Both the position numbers and the translations under genes were made by a program. DNA of 64,000 nt from an uncultured Bacteroidales bacterium (GTDB lineage: Bacteria; Bacteroidota; Bacteroidia; Bacteroidales; UBA932). Location of the stretch: contig CAJONC010000001.1 in assembly GCA_905235675.1 (NCBI GenBank), positions 62,001-126,000 of the forward strand, in the 5' to 3' direction. Each line of letters opens with the position of its first letter. Position 1 is the stretch's first letter. The notes under the pieces were generated by a model. It made no database searches and was not told where the DNA came from. It saw only the letters and a list, made by a program, of their open reading frames with translations. Positions 27,763 to 36,328 of the stretch are shown here, piece by piece.

Positions 27763-29013
27763 TCAATAGAATTCAACGCGTGCGAGGTAATCGGCTCCGT
27801 TGTAATTTATGAGCAGGGCTCCGTCGAGAATGGTGCACTGCTCCTGTTCCTTCGAGACCATGGCCTTCTCCGTCCACTTTATGTCGTTCACCACCCTGGC
27901 CTCGCGGTAGTCTATCACGAGAAGGCGCTGCAGTTCTCCGGTAAAGCCCGCCAGGACATAGATTTTACCGTCCTGGGCACATCCGGCATTGTAATAATTC
28001 CTTCCGCTGTCAGACTCTCCCGCAACGGTGCGCACATAGAAATGTCCGCTTTTCTTTTCGCTGAAGAGATAATACTCGGCGCCCTGCTTCAGCAAGGGCA
28101 TCTCGTAAACCTCCCAGTACTTGTATTTGTTGCCGTCCGGATCCACCCCGCCCATCTTTATCACCATCTTTTCCCCGTCGGGGAAGAAGGCCTGGGCGTC
28201 GAGCAGATTGTATTTTCCGTCGGTCTTGCTGCCGTCGGTAAGGTAGATGCGCTGCACCAGAGTGGCATCGGTTTTTGTCACGCGAAGCACATAGCAGACA
28301 TTTTCCTTGTAGGACGACAGGTAGAGCAGCGGGAATTCGTCGTCGGGGTCGAAACGCTCGCTGCCGAAATTCGCCTGCCCCGCATGGTTGTCTTTGTTGC
28401 AGACGGGCTCGGGAAGGGCGAATTCCGCTATGATTTTATGGTTTTCAAGGTCGAGGGTACGGCATAGTCCGGTATCGTAGAAGAAGAAGCCGGTTTTACC
28501 GTAAGCGGTGAATCCCTGCCCCGACTTGCCGTTGAATGAACCGATTCCGGGTATGTCGATATAGGAAACCCTGAAATTGTTTTCCGGGCTTTCCCCCGGA
28601 GTAAGGGAAATCTTGTTTCCGTCGTACGAATACGACGAAGCCTTTGCCGAAGCCTGACGTACTGTGAAACGGAATTTCTCTGATTTCCCGGCAGTTATGC
28701 TAACCTGGGTTTCGCGCGTCCTGTCGCCGGTGGCATCCCAGGGTCCGACCGAAAATTGGAGTATCCGGTTGGCGGCTTTGCCACCGGATACTCCTATGGT
28801 CGGATTGTCCAGACAAGTGACCCAGGAATCCGCAATATTGGTCTGCAGCTCCATATTCGTGTTGATTACAGCCACGAATTCGCCGCCTTCGCATGAGAAA
28901 TCCTGGAATGAGACATATACCAGGGATGCCACATCCGCATCCTTGGGTTTTTCCACACAGCCTGCAGTCAGGAACAGGCAGGTAAAAATGCATGAAAACA
29001 ATATTCTCTTCAT
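27763..29013 (-). CDS. BACON-domain lipoprotein with beta-propeller-like C-terminus
   Basis: 416 residues. Lipobox LTAGC gives Cys19. Residues about 30-125 look like a BACON/Ig-like domain (WVTCLDN, FTVRQASA), the Bacteroidetes module often tied to glycan or mucin binding. The remainder is a series of beta-strand repeats with YLSSYKENVCYVLRV, YWEVYEMPLL and KIYVLAGFTGELQRLLVIDY, consistent with a small propeller. No catalytic motif is visible, so a surface glycan-binding role is the best guess. It sits between the DUF4988 lipoprotein (28 bases) and the first oxidoreductase (2 bases) in the PUL. Confidence 0.7.
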   Translation of the reverse strand: MKRILFSCIFTCLFLTAGCVEKPKDADVASLVYVSFQDFSCEGGEFVAVINTNMELQTNIADSWVTCLDNPTIGVSGGKAANRILQFSVGPWDATGDRTRETQVSITAGKSEKFRFTVRQASAKASSYSYDGNKISLTPGESPENNFRVSYIDIPGIGSFNGKSGQGFTAYGKTGFFFYDTGLCRTLDLENHKIIAEFALPEPVCNKDNHAGQANFGSERFDPDDEFPLLYLSSYKENVCYVLRVTKTDATLVQRIYLTDGSKTDGKYNLLDAQAFFPDGEKMVIKMGGVDPDGNKYKYWEVYEMPLLKQGAEYYLFSEKKSGHFYVRTVAGESDSGRNYYNAGCAQDGKIYVLAGFTGELQRLLVIDYREARVVNDIKWTEKAMVSKEQEQCTILDGALLINYNGADYLARVEFY

Positions 29014-29041
29014 ATCAAATGTCCGGACAAAGAATAAACAA

Positions 29042-31645
29042 TTACTTCACTAAAATCTGGATATCGTCGATGGCGAAACGTGTGCCCGATGCACCAGCTA
29101 TCATCACTGAATCCCCTGCCTTTAGATCGACATCTACGCTGAATTCCGTGAACTTGTAATCTACTGCGCAGTTCTGGGTAGTGGGAGCTTCAGGCTTGTA
29201 AATGTTATTGGGAATAGAAACTGTCGTAGCATCGATCAGGTTATTGTCACGACATACCTTGATATTCAGATCCTGGTTTGTACTGATATACGCCGTGACT
29301 GCCATGCAGGCCTTGAATTTAAGGGTACATGTCTTTGGAGTGCTCGAAAGCAGGGCGGAATTCAGTGCGGGAGTCGCGACAAAATGTCCTTCCAAAGTGC
29401 CGGTGCGGTTGAACAGGACGCCCATGCCGGGGCAGAAGTCGTCGGAGCAGAACCAGCCCTGCATATCTCCGGCATATTGATTGAACTTGAGATTTCTTAT
29501 TGTACCGACAGTCTCGCTTCCGTCAAGATAAACGGCCTCGTCTGCGAAATTCCAGCCACATACCTTGATAGGATTTGCGAACATGCAAACCCTCCATTCT
29601 CCGGTCCAGGGATATTTGAGGTCGGCACGAAGGTCGGTTTCCGTCGCCTTGTTCATGGCCATTCCTTCAACGTAGGGATAGGTTCCGCAGGACTCATTGA
29701 CAAGGTCGATGCTGATGCTGAGGGCATCAAAGCCTCCATAGATGACTTCGTTGGCGGCGGGAACATGGGCGGGCTCCGTACTTGCCTCAATCCACTCCGA
29801 CCATTCGCTTTCTCCGTTGGTAGCCTTGATGGTGACATCGGAGGTCTTATTGTCGAAATAAGACTTCATCGTTACCTCCTCGGTCTTTGCACGGAAATAG
29901 TAAGTGGTGTTGGCCTTCAGGTCGCCGAAGGAGATTGCCACAGGTATGGCGAGGTTCTTGTTGGAAGACTTGCCGAGCCAGGAAGAAGTGCTGTACGGTG
30001 ATCCTGCGATGGAGGCACTGCCGTCGAATCCATAGATATTGTAAACGCAACCGGATTCGTCCTTGGTGGTGGAAAGCTGGTAATGGTAGCCGCGGTTGTT
30101 GGGCGTGGATGCGGTGGCGGAAGTGCTGCCTCCGGAGATATCGTCGAGGGAGAAACTCAGATGGGTAGGTCCCACGTTGTCGGTATTCTTCCTGATGGCC
30201 TTGGTATGGATGGCGATGTTTCCGCTAATGCCTTCCTTCTTGTTTTCGTCTACTGCCACATTGACTACATAGTCCTTGTCGCAGGAAAGTCCTGTCAGCT
30301 TGTAGGTCTGGACACCGGCCGCAACCGTAGCGACCTTTACGCTGTCGAGCAGGATGTTGTAATTCTCGATGCCCTCAACGTCAGTCCAGGTAATCACCGC
30401 GTCGGAATAGAATATCTTCTTGGCGTCGGCCGCAGCGCTGATTTCCACAGTTTCGACGCTGGACTTGGCCTGGTTGACCACGATGGTGCGGGAGAGTGAC
30501 AGTCCGTCGGTATCGCTGACGGTAATGGCTGCAGTACGTGCGGCGCCCTTGTTTCTGGCAACGGTAAGGACTACCGTGGTCTCGGTCAGGGCCTTGGTAT
30601 TCCAGGCGGTGATCCATGAAGAAGCCTCCTCGGGAATGCTTACGGTCCAGTTGACATTGGAGCTTACCTTGAATTCGACATCTCCGCCGTCCTCTCCTAC
30701 TTCCACCGCTGCGGCAAGCAGGTTGAGAATGCCGGCTTCGAAGGTCACGATCTGCGCGGAAATTTCGGCAGAAGAATTCTTCACGGCCTTAACGATTACG
30801 TAGCCGCTTGTGGGAATTACCGAAGGAGCGGTGATGACGACCTTGCCCTTGTCATTTCCATTAGGTATCACCTCTGCGGTGTATCCGGAGCATTCGGTGA
30901 CCACCACGGTGCTTTCGTCGCCCTTGGTGATGGTGTAGTTTACCTCGAAAGTGCCCCCTGCGGCGATGTTCTGGCTGCCGTACTTCTCAAGTACAATCTT
31001 GAATCCGGTTCCAGCTGCCTTGGGAAGGGTAATCATATTGCCACCTATGGTAAGATAGACGGCGTCTTCGGTTTCGCTGACAGTGATTGCGTCCCCTGTC
31101 TGGGAGCCTTCAATCTTTTCCCAGTTGCCGTCGCCATAGACCGAAATCCACCACCAGCCTTCCTCAACTTTGAATTTGGGGCTGACGGCCTTTCCTGAAT
31201 CCACGGGAACTTTCTTGCCGCCGGAATCGAGTATCCACTCCCCGTTGGCGGTCCAGTAGAAAACTCCGTCGGTGTCGGCCTTTACGCTGATTACGGGAGC
31301 GGCGCCGGGATCACCCTTGTCGCCCTTTTCACCGACGCCGTCCTGACCGTCCTTCCCATCCTTGATGGTGGCGCTTGTACCGTCGCTGAAGTTGATGGTA
31401 ACAAAGCCTTCTCCGGGAACGACGCTGCTTACATACACGGACGAGCCTATCTTCGAAACGGCTGTCTGGATTGCAGTGACATTGTCGTTGAGAGTCTGGC
31501 ACTTGCTTTCAAGTGCAGCATACTTGTCCTCGAGATTCTTCACCCTCGACTGGAGTGCGGAATCATCGTAGGATTCACAACTTGCCGCGAGCAGTCCGCC
31601 CGCAATCACAAGTGCAATGCTTGAAATTCTGAAATGTTTCATCAT
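29042..31645 (-). CDS. Surface lipoprotein: coiled coil, DUF4988-like region, BACON and Fn3-like domains
   Basis: 867 residues. Lipobox LLAASC gives a lipid anchor, then a short coiled coil (LQSRVKNLEDKYAALESKCQ) and a small collagen-like segment (KDGQDGVGEKGDKGDPG near 95-115) typical of DUF4988 PUL proteins. YWTANGEWILD and GWWWISVYGDGNWEKI repeats follow, then a BACON domain (FKVSSNVNWTVSIPEEASSW and onward, about 325-395), a fibronectin-like module, and a long C-terminal beta region. No enzymatic residues are recognisable. In position and architecture it corresponds to SusE/SusF-type surface glycan-binding proteins, displayed on the outer membrane to capture substrate for the SusCD transporters. 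Ligand unknown. Confidence 0.75.
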   Translation of the reverse strand: MMKHFRISSIALVIAGGLLAASCESYDDSALQSRVKNLEDKYAALESKCQTLNDNVTAIQTAVSKIGSSVYVSSVVPGEGFVTINFSDGTSATIKDGKDGQDGVGEKGDKGDPGAAPVISVKADTDGVFYWTANGEWILDSGGKKVPVDSGKAVSPKFKVEEGWWWISVYGDGNWEKIEGSQTGDAITVSETEDAVYLTIGGNMITLPKAAGTGFKIVLEKYGSQNIAAGGTFEVNYTITKGDESTVVVTECSGYTAEVIPNGNDKGKVVITAPSVIPTSGYVIVKAVKNSSAEISAQIVTFEAGILNLLAAAVEVGEDGGDVEFKVSSNVNWTVSIPEEASSWITAWNTKALTETTVVLTVARNKGAARTAAITVSDTDGLSLSRTIVVNQAKSSVETVEISAAADAKKIFYSDAVITWTDVEGIENYNILLDSVKVATVAAGVQTYKLTGLSCDKDYVVNVAVDENKKEGISGNIAIHTKAIRKNTDNVGPTHLSFSLDDISGGSTSATASTPNNRGYHYQLSTTKDESGCVYNIYGFDGSASIAGSPYSTSSWLGKSSNKNLAIPVAISFGDLKANTTYYFRAKTEEVTMKSYFDNKTSDVTIKATNGESEWSEWIEASTEPAHVPAANEVIYGGFDALSISIDLVNESCGTYPYVEGMAMNKATETDLRADLKYPWTGEWRVCMFANPIKVCGWNFADEAVYLDGSETVGTIRNLKFNQYAGDMQGWFCSDDFCPGMGVLFNRTGTLEGHFVATPALNSALLSSTPKTCTLKFKACMAVTAYISTNQDLNIKVCRDNNLIDATTVSIPNNIYKPEAPTTQNCAVDYKFTEFSVDVDLKAGDSVMIAGASGTRFAIDDIQILVK

Positions 31646-31661
31646 AAATTATTTAATGTTA

Positions 31662-33530
31662 TTATAATGGTTGCAAAACAGTAGTGAATGTATCTTTTTT
31701 ACCCGCGGGAACGGTGACTTCGAATCCGGCCTCATAGTAACCGGTATTGTCGGCGTCATATTCCTCTCCCTTGGTGCTCCAGGTCTTGTAGCTTACTTCC
31801 GCGGCGTTGCCGCTGACGCTGAGTTTCATGTTCTTCTTAGCGCCCCTGAGCAGGATGAAGCCGTCCTGGACCTCGGGAACCGCGGTCGTCACCATGTTCC
31901 AGCGGACTTTTGCGTCTATGTTCCCGTAAGTGTTTATCTCGTCCTTCACCACCAGGTTATCCCCTTCGAGGGTTATTGTGCGGGTAGCCTTCTGCACTGC
32001 TCCCCTCAGGCACGGAGTCATGTCGATCACTCCCCCTTTGCGATCCGGAGTGTCAATCACTTCGGTAAGGGGAACCATGATCTGGGGATTGTAGAGCAGG
32101 TCGTTCACTGTAATGGTGCTGTGGTTGTAATTGTTGTAGCGGAACATCTTCCAGCGGACGCTGTTCTGGTCGTAATTCCAGATACTGTTGGGCGCGAAAT
32201 AAGTTTCCGCCGCATAGTAGTCCTGGGAACCCATGTCCGCCGACCATCTCGTGCCGAATGCGTCATACACAAAAGATCCCATGTCCAGATGGGCGTGGCT
32301 GCGGTTCCCTGCGCCTGCCTTGATTCCGAGGAATTTGTCGCTGTCGCTGAAAGTCCAGTCGCCATGCACGAGAACCACGGGATTCTGGCCCTGGCCGGCC
32401 CAGAGTTTCTCTTCGGGGGCCTTCACGCCGTCCACGTCAATCCTCGCGGCGGAGAGTACCATAAGGGGCATGTCCTTGGTCTGGGACAATGTGTCATACA
32501 TGCCAGCTTCCACCTTCATCAGTTCATAGTAAAGTATTGAAGGGTCGTCGAATTTCCATGCAAGATACCACAGGGGCGTCTGACAGACGGATACTATGCC
32601 TCCGTCGCTGAAAGAGAACATGCGGCGGTTCATTCCTTCCATGAACAGCATCCATTTTCCAGTTTTTCTCATTCCGGGCACTTCCGAAAGGCCCCTGTCT
32701 GAGCCGAGGGCGCTTTCAAGCGCAGCCATCATTGCGACCTCGTACATGGTACCGTAGTTCCAGTAGCCATATCCTTCCCTGCTGTTGCCGTCTTCGCCGT
32801 AAATGCTTTCCATCATGGCACGGTTGCCCGCGATGCCGTCGGCGATGATGCGGTCGGCATCTTCAGGGCAGTTTTCATAAATCGCAAGTGCTGCGACGAT
32901 AAGCCCGCCGGTGCAGACCTGGTTCCAGTTATTGCTGCTTTCGTAGAAATTCTGCGAATATTTCTTCTTGAACACGCAGTCGAAGGCGAAGCCGCGGACA
33001 GAACTGACTATCAAATCCTTGCATTTGTCCGAAAGATCGGAATACAGCCAGTCGTAGGCCACTCCCACCGCATAGCACATCTCTCCTACGTCCAGAAAGT
33101 GGTTTGGGCCGTTCCAGTCGGGGAAGCTGCATACCGCGGTAATGTCGCGTTCCGCCCTCTCGAGATATTTCCTGTCTCCGGTCATCCTGTAGGCATAGGA
33201 AAGGGCGACCAGGCGGTTGGCGGCATCCTGCGAAACAGCAAGCAGCCTTTTTCCTTCAAGCACATAGGCGAGCTCGGAAGCGCCGAGATATGCATCGGCC
33301 CTTGCGACGATTCTGTCGCTGAACTTTTTTACATAGGGATTGCTTCCCATGGAAGTCCGGATAAGCTCCAGGTCCTCCCCGTTTATAATTACCCTCGGAT
33401 GCCCTTCCGCCGAGAGCTTCATATTTGCCTCGTAAGGCTTTTCAGGCACCGGATCGGCCTTGTAGCACGACGGAAGGATCGAAGCCGCCGCCAGTGCGAT
33501 AATTGCATAAACTATTGAACGTCTTACCAT
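31662..33530 (-). CDS. Heparinase II/III-like polysaccharide lyase (lipoprotein)
   Basis: 622 residues. Lipobox ILPSC is followed by an alpha-helical toroid (about 60-330) containing NNWNQVCTGGL and GYGYWNYGTMYEV, then a beta-sandwich with AGNRSHAHLDMGSFVYDAFG. That order and the NW...V and SHAHLD motifs match heparinase II/III-type lyases, which cleave uronic-acid-containing polysaccharides by beta-elimination through a Tyr/His pair. It is the only recognisable depolymerase in the 12-gene PUL. A hydrolase of the same fold cannot be excluded. Substrate could be a glycosaminoglycan, alginate or another uronate polymer; sequence alone does not decide. Placed on the envelope by its lipid anchor. 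Confidence 0.75.
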   Translation of the reverse strand: MVRRSIVYAIIALAAASILPSCYKADPVPEKPYEANMKLSAEGHPRVIINGEDLELIRTSMGSNPYVKKFSDRIVARADAYLGASELAYVLEGKRLLAVSQDAANRLVALSYAYRMTGDRKYLERAERDITAVCSFPDWNGPNHFLDVGEMCYAVGVAYDWLYSDLSDKCKDLIVSSVRGFAFDCVFKKKYSQNFYESSNNWNQVCTGGLIVAALAIYENCPEDADRIIADGIAGNRAMMESIYGEDGNSREGYGYWNYGTMYEVAMMAALESALGSDRGLSEVPGMRKTGKWMLFMEGMNRRMFSFSDGGIVSVCQTPLWYLAWKFDDPSILYYELMKVEAGMYDTLSQTKDMPLMVLSAARIDVDGVKAPEEKLWAGQGQNPVVLVHGDWTFSDSDKFLGIKAGAGNRSHAHLDMGSFVYDAFGTRWSADMGSQDYYAAETYFAPNSIWNYDQNSVRWKMFRYNNYNHSTITVNDLLYNPQIMVPLTEVIDTPDRKGGVIDMTPCLRGAVQKATRTITLEGDNLVVKDEINTYGNIDAKVRWNMVTTAVPEVQDGFILLRGAKKNMKLSVSGNAAEVSYKTWSTKGEEYDADNTGYYEAGFEVTVPAGKKDTFTTVLQPL

Positions 33531-33534
33531 CGCC

Positions 33535-34527
33535 TTAATCGTTATAATGTGAAGGGTCGGGGTCCTGCCACTCGTTCACTCCGTCGCGCATACGGTTGCG
33601 GAAACTGAGCGTGTCGCGTATGTATGTGGTGGTGCCGTTGCCGTTGGAGTACTTGTAGCTGAGGAAAAGTTTCCTGTCCTGCAGCAGCTTCGCTCCATTG
33701 AAACGGCTGCCCTCTCCCCAGGGCTCAATCTCCCTGGACGGGGCGCTCAGCGTAATCGCGTCGCCGTCGAAAGTGAAGTCAAGGGTGCCGTTGGCGTTGC
33801 CTATGCGGTTGCTGCGCAGCGAGAAGGGGCCGGTGCTGCTGAGGGTGTAGATTCTGGTATCGGGCTGGGGAACCTCGCCGCTGTAGTATTGCTCCGAAAC
33901 TATTTCGGAGGTCATGTCGTTGCGGACCACGGTGTAGCCGCCGTGGTACCAGTTGCCGAAGAAACGGTTTTCTATCCTCAGGGCTATCACCCCGAAATTC
34001 TTTTTCTCGAGCACCTTGTCGGCATCGGCCTCCTCGATGCGGTAAGCGAAAGCATAGTACGGCGACGGCTTCACGCTGGCGTCCGCAAGCATTGCCGCGG
34101 AGTCGGCCTTGAAGGTCACCGTAGCAGTGTGCCTTCCTTTTTCTATGGTCATCTCTCCGGGAGAAGAAAGGGTGTAGTAATTCTCAGGAACGGGAGTGAG
34201 CCTTTTGATTCCCGCGGAAGTGATTGCCGCCGTAACGTAGGGCTGGCTGACGCTTCCCGCGATGGAAGTACCCGCCATAATGGCAAAAGCCTCGTCGTCA
34301 ATCAGCGAATTGTCCACGGAGTAGCGCACTACGCGGTCGCGCTCGTTGCTGATGACTCCGGAAAGCATGGTTCCGAAGTCGAATTTCATTCCCTCTCCGA
34401 CCACGAGGGTGCGAAGGTCGTACTGATAGGCGACGGAAACCGCCGAATAGTCATAGTCCTTCACATATTCGTCGTAACAGGAGACCGTCAGTACGCAGAG
34501 GGATAGTATTGCAAATAATCTTTTCAT
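33535..34527 (-). CDS. DUF1735/DUF4361 PUL lipoprotein (SusE-position glycan-binding protein)
   Basis: 330 residues. Lipobox TVSC gives a lipid anchor at about residue 17. The N-terminal half resembles DUF1735 (BT_3987-like), an Ig-like domain; the C-terminal half with FFGNWYHGGY, YTLSSTGPF and the closing block RNRMRDGVNEWQDPDPS resembles DUF4361. Proteins of this layout sit directly after susD in many Bacteroides loci and are taken to be surface glycan-binding proteins. Here it follows the second SusD by 12 bases and precedes the lyase by 4 bases, so it most likely delivers substrate to the SusCD machinery. No enzymatic signature. Confidence 0.75.
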   Translation of the reverse strand: MKRLFAILSLCVLTVSCYDEYVKDYDYSAVSVAYQYDLRTLVVGEGMKFDFGTMLSGVISNERDRVVRYSVDNSLIDDEAFAIMAGTSIAGSVSQPYVTAAITSAGIKRLTPVPENYYTLSSPGEMTIEKGRHTATVTFKADSAAMLADASVKPSPYYAFAYRIEEADADKVLEKKNFGVIALRIENRFFGNWYHGGYTVVRNDMTSEIVSEQYYSGEVPQPDTRIYTLSSTGPFSLRSNRIGNANGTLDFTFDGDAITLSAPSREIEPWGEGSRFNGAKLLQDRKLFLSYKYSNGNGTTTYIRDTLSFRNRMRDGVNEWQDPDPSHYND

Positions 34528-34539
34528 CGCAGCTGTCTT

Positions 34540-36318
34540 TTATTTCCAGTTTTCCCAGCCCTCGTTCTGCTCGATTGCGTTCGAGCGCACGGTTTCGTGA
34601 TAAGGCACCATGATGTAGGGCGAAACATGATTGATGGTATATACGGCCGAAGTGCTGTACTTGCCTTCGGCGGACACGTTGAACGCATGCACCTGGACGT
34701 TCCTCTCATTCATCGGAACGGCCCAGCGGACAAGGTCGTAGAGACGCTCGCCCTCGAAGCAGGTTTCAATGCGCCTTTCGTTGCGCACGAGCTTCTCGAA
34801 ATCCTCTCGGGAGCCTGCCGCACATTCGTCAAGGTAAGGGTCGGAAGTCCGCCCGAGGCCGGTCTTGCCGTCGGAGGTAGTGCGGGCGCGGAGATATCCG
34901 AGGGCCTCCTTTGCGGAGTATCCCAGGGAATTGCCCAGGGGGCCGTACGCCCTGTTGGCGGCTTCCGCGAACGCGAGGCAGACATCCCTCCAGCCTATGA
35001 AGAACACTGCATGGGGTGCGGACTGCTGGGTGAGGTCGAAGCCGTTCCAGTCGAGGCAGACGAACTTCTTGACATAATAGCCCGTAAGGGTATTGCCGGG
35101 GAGCCCGGGCCTGTCGGCACCGGTCTCGCTGACGTCGAAGGTATACATTACGTTGCCTGTCCTGTTGGAACGGAGCACGTCCGATCCGTGGTAGAACAGG
35201 GTGGAATAAAAGCGGGGGTCCCTGCCTTCGAAAGGCTTTGCAGGGTTGTAGCCGCTGCGTATGTCCGTGATGGGATAGCCGTTCGCCATGGGAAAGGCGT
35301 CCGCAAGTTCCTGGGTGGGTCCTATGGCACCGTTCCCCATGAATCCGGAAGGATACACGGTTTCTTCTATTGCGGAGGACTTGCTGCTGTAACGCGAGCA
35401 CCAGAAGATTTCGCGGCTGTTCGGATCAGTCCAGTAAAAAGCATTGTACGGGCTGAATCCGTGGGCGCCGTCATCTTCCAGCTTGAAGCGCATGGCTTCA
35501 GCGGCATACTGTGCGGCCTTCTCCCACCTGCTCACATCCCCCGAAGGGTTGAAGGCGTCGGAGGCCCATAGCAGGTACACGAGCGACCTGAGTGCAGTCA
35601 CCGACACCTGGTCGAAGCGTGCCCAGCGCGCGGATCCCTGCACCGTGGAGTTCTCGGCATACCATGAACGGTTCGCATAGGGCAGATACACCATTGCGGA
35701 ATCGCAGTCGGCCAGTATGGATTTGACGCAGTCGTCGAAAGACGCCCTCGGATAATCGCCCACCGTGGCGTTGCTCCTGTCGAAGTCGACTCCCACGATG
35801 GGATAGCCGAGCAGTTCCCCGCCCTTGCTCCTGCCTCCGAACTTGCGGAGAAGGTCGTAGCCGAACCAGGCACGTAGCGCATAGGCGTCGCCCTGATAGT
35901 TCCTCCGGAGCAGGGAATCCTGTTCATGGTCGAGCAGATACTGGGTGCTGATGCCCAGGTCGTCCTTCAGGAACATGTTCACGTACGCTATGCCGTTGTA
36001 GTCGCGGGACCACCATGAGCTGAACGGGTCGTCCGAAGGCTGAATGGTGCCGAGGGCATAGCGGCGGCAGGAATTTGACGAGGACGTGGCTACGGCGTTG
36101 TCGGTGGCGCAGTCCAGGTAGATGAATTCGTTGCCGGTATAGGCGGTGGGAAGCAGGGTGAAAGCCCTGTCCACGAAACCCCGGATGATGGTGGGATAAT
36201 CCTGATAGTTTTCCTCGGTGTAGTCGCCGCTGCGCATGGGATCGAGGGCGCCGCTGCAGGATGCCGCAAGCAGGGCCCCTGCCGAAAGGAATGACAATGT
36301 TTTGATATATCTCTTCAT
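34540..36318 (-). CDS. SusD/RagB-family nutrient-binding lipoprotein (second pair)
   Basis: 592 residues from ATG 36318 (MKRYIKTLSFLS). A longer frame to 36351 would overlap the end of susC and lacks a signal start. Lipobox LLAASC anchors it to the outer membrane. SusD features include EENYQDYPTIIRGFVDRAF near the N-terminus, the YALRAWFGYDLLRKFGG helix, and the C-terminal CFEGERLYDLVRWAVPMNER and HVSPYIMVPYHE segments. SusD acts as the lid of the SusC channel and binds glycan. It follows its SusC partner by 10 bases. Sequence differs clearly from the other SusD at 39034. Confidence 0.9.
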   Translation of the reverse strand: MKRYIKTLSFLSAGALLAASCSGALDPMRSGDYTEENYQDYPTIIRGFVDRAFTLLPTAYTGNEFIYLDCATDNAVATSSSNSCRRYALGTIQPSDDPFSSWWSRDYNGIAYVNMFLKDDLGISTQYLLDHEQDSLLRRNYQGDAYALRAWFGYDLLRKFGGRSKGGELLGYPIVGVDFDRSNATVGDYPRASFDDCVKSILADCDSAMVYLPYANRSWYAENSTVQGSARWARFDQVSVTALRSLVYLLWASDAFNPSGDVSRWEKAAQYAAEAMRFKLEDDGAHGFSPYNAFYWTDPNSREIFWCSRYSSKSSAIEETVYPSGFMGNGAIGPTQELADAFPMANGYPITDIRSGYNPAKPFEGRDPRFYSTLFYHGSDVLRSNRTGNVMYTFDVSETGADRPGLPGNTLTGYYVKKFVCLDWNGFDLTQQSAPHAVFFIGWRDVCLAFAEAANRAYGPLGNSLGYSAKEALGYLRARTTSDGKTGLGRTSDPYLDECAAGSREDFEKLVRNERRIETCFEGERLYDLVRWAVPMNERNVQVHAFNVSAEGKYSTSAVYTINHVSPYIMVPYHETVRSNAIEQNEGWENWK

Positions 36319-36328
36319 AACGGACAGA

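Noticed and set aside
30900..31400. A possible collagen-like or tandem repeat region in the DUF4988 lipoprotein
   Set aside because: Only a few Gly-X-Y triplets (KDGQDGVGEKGDKGDPG) occur, which is normal for this protein type; it is not a repeat array.
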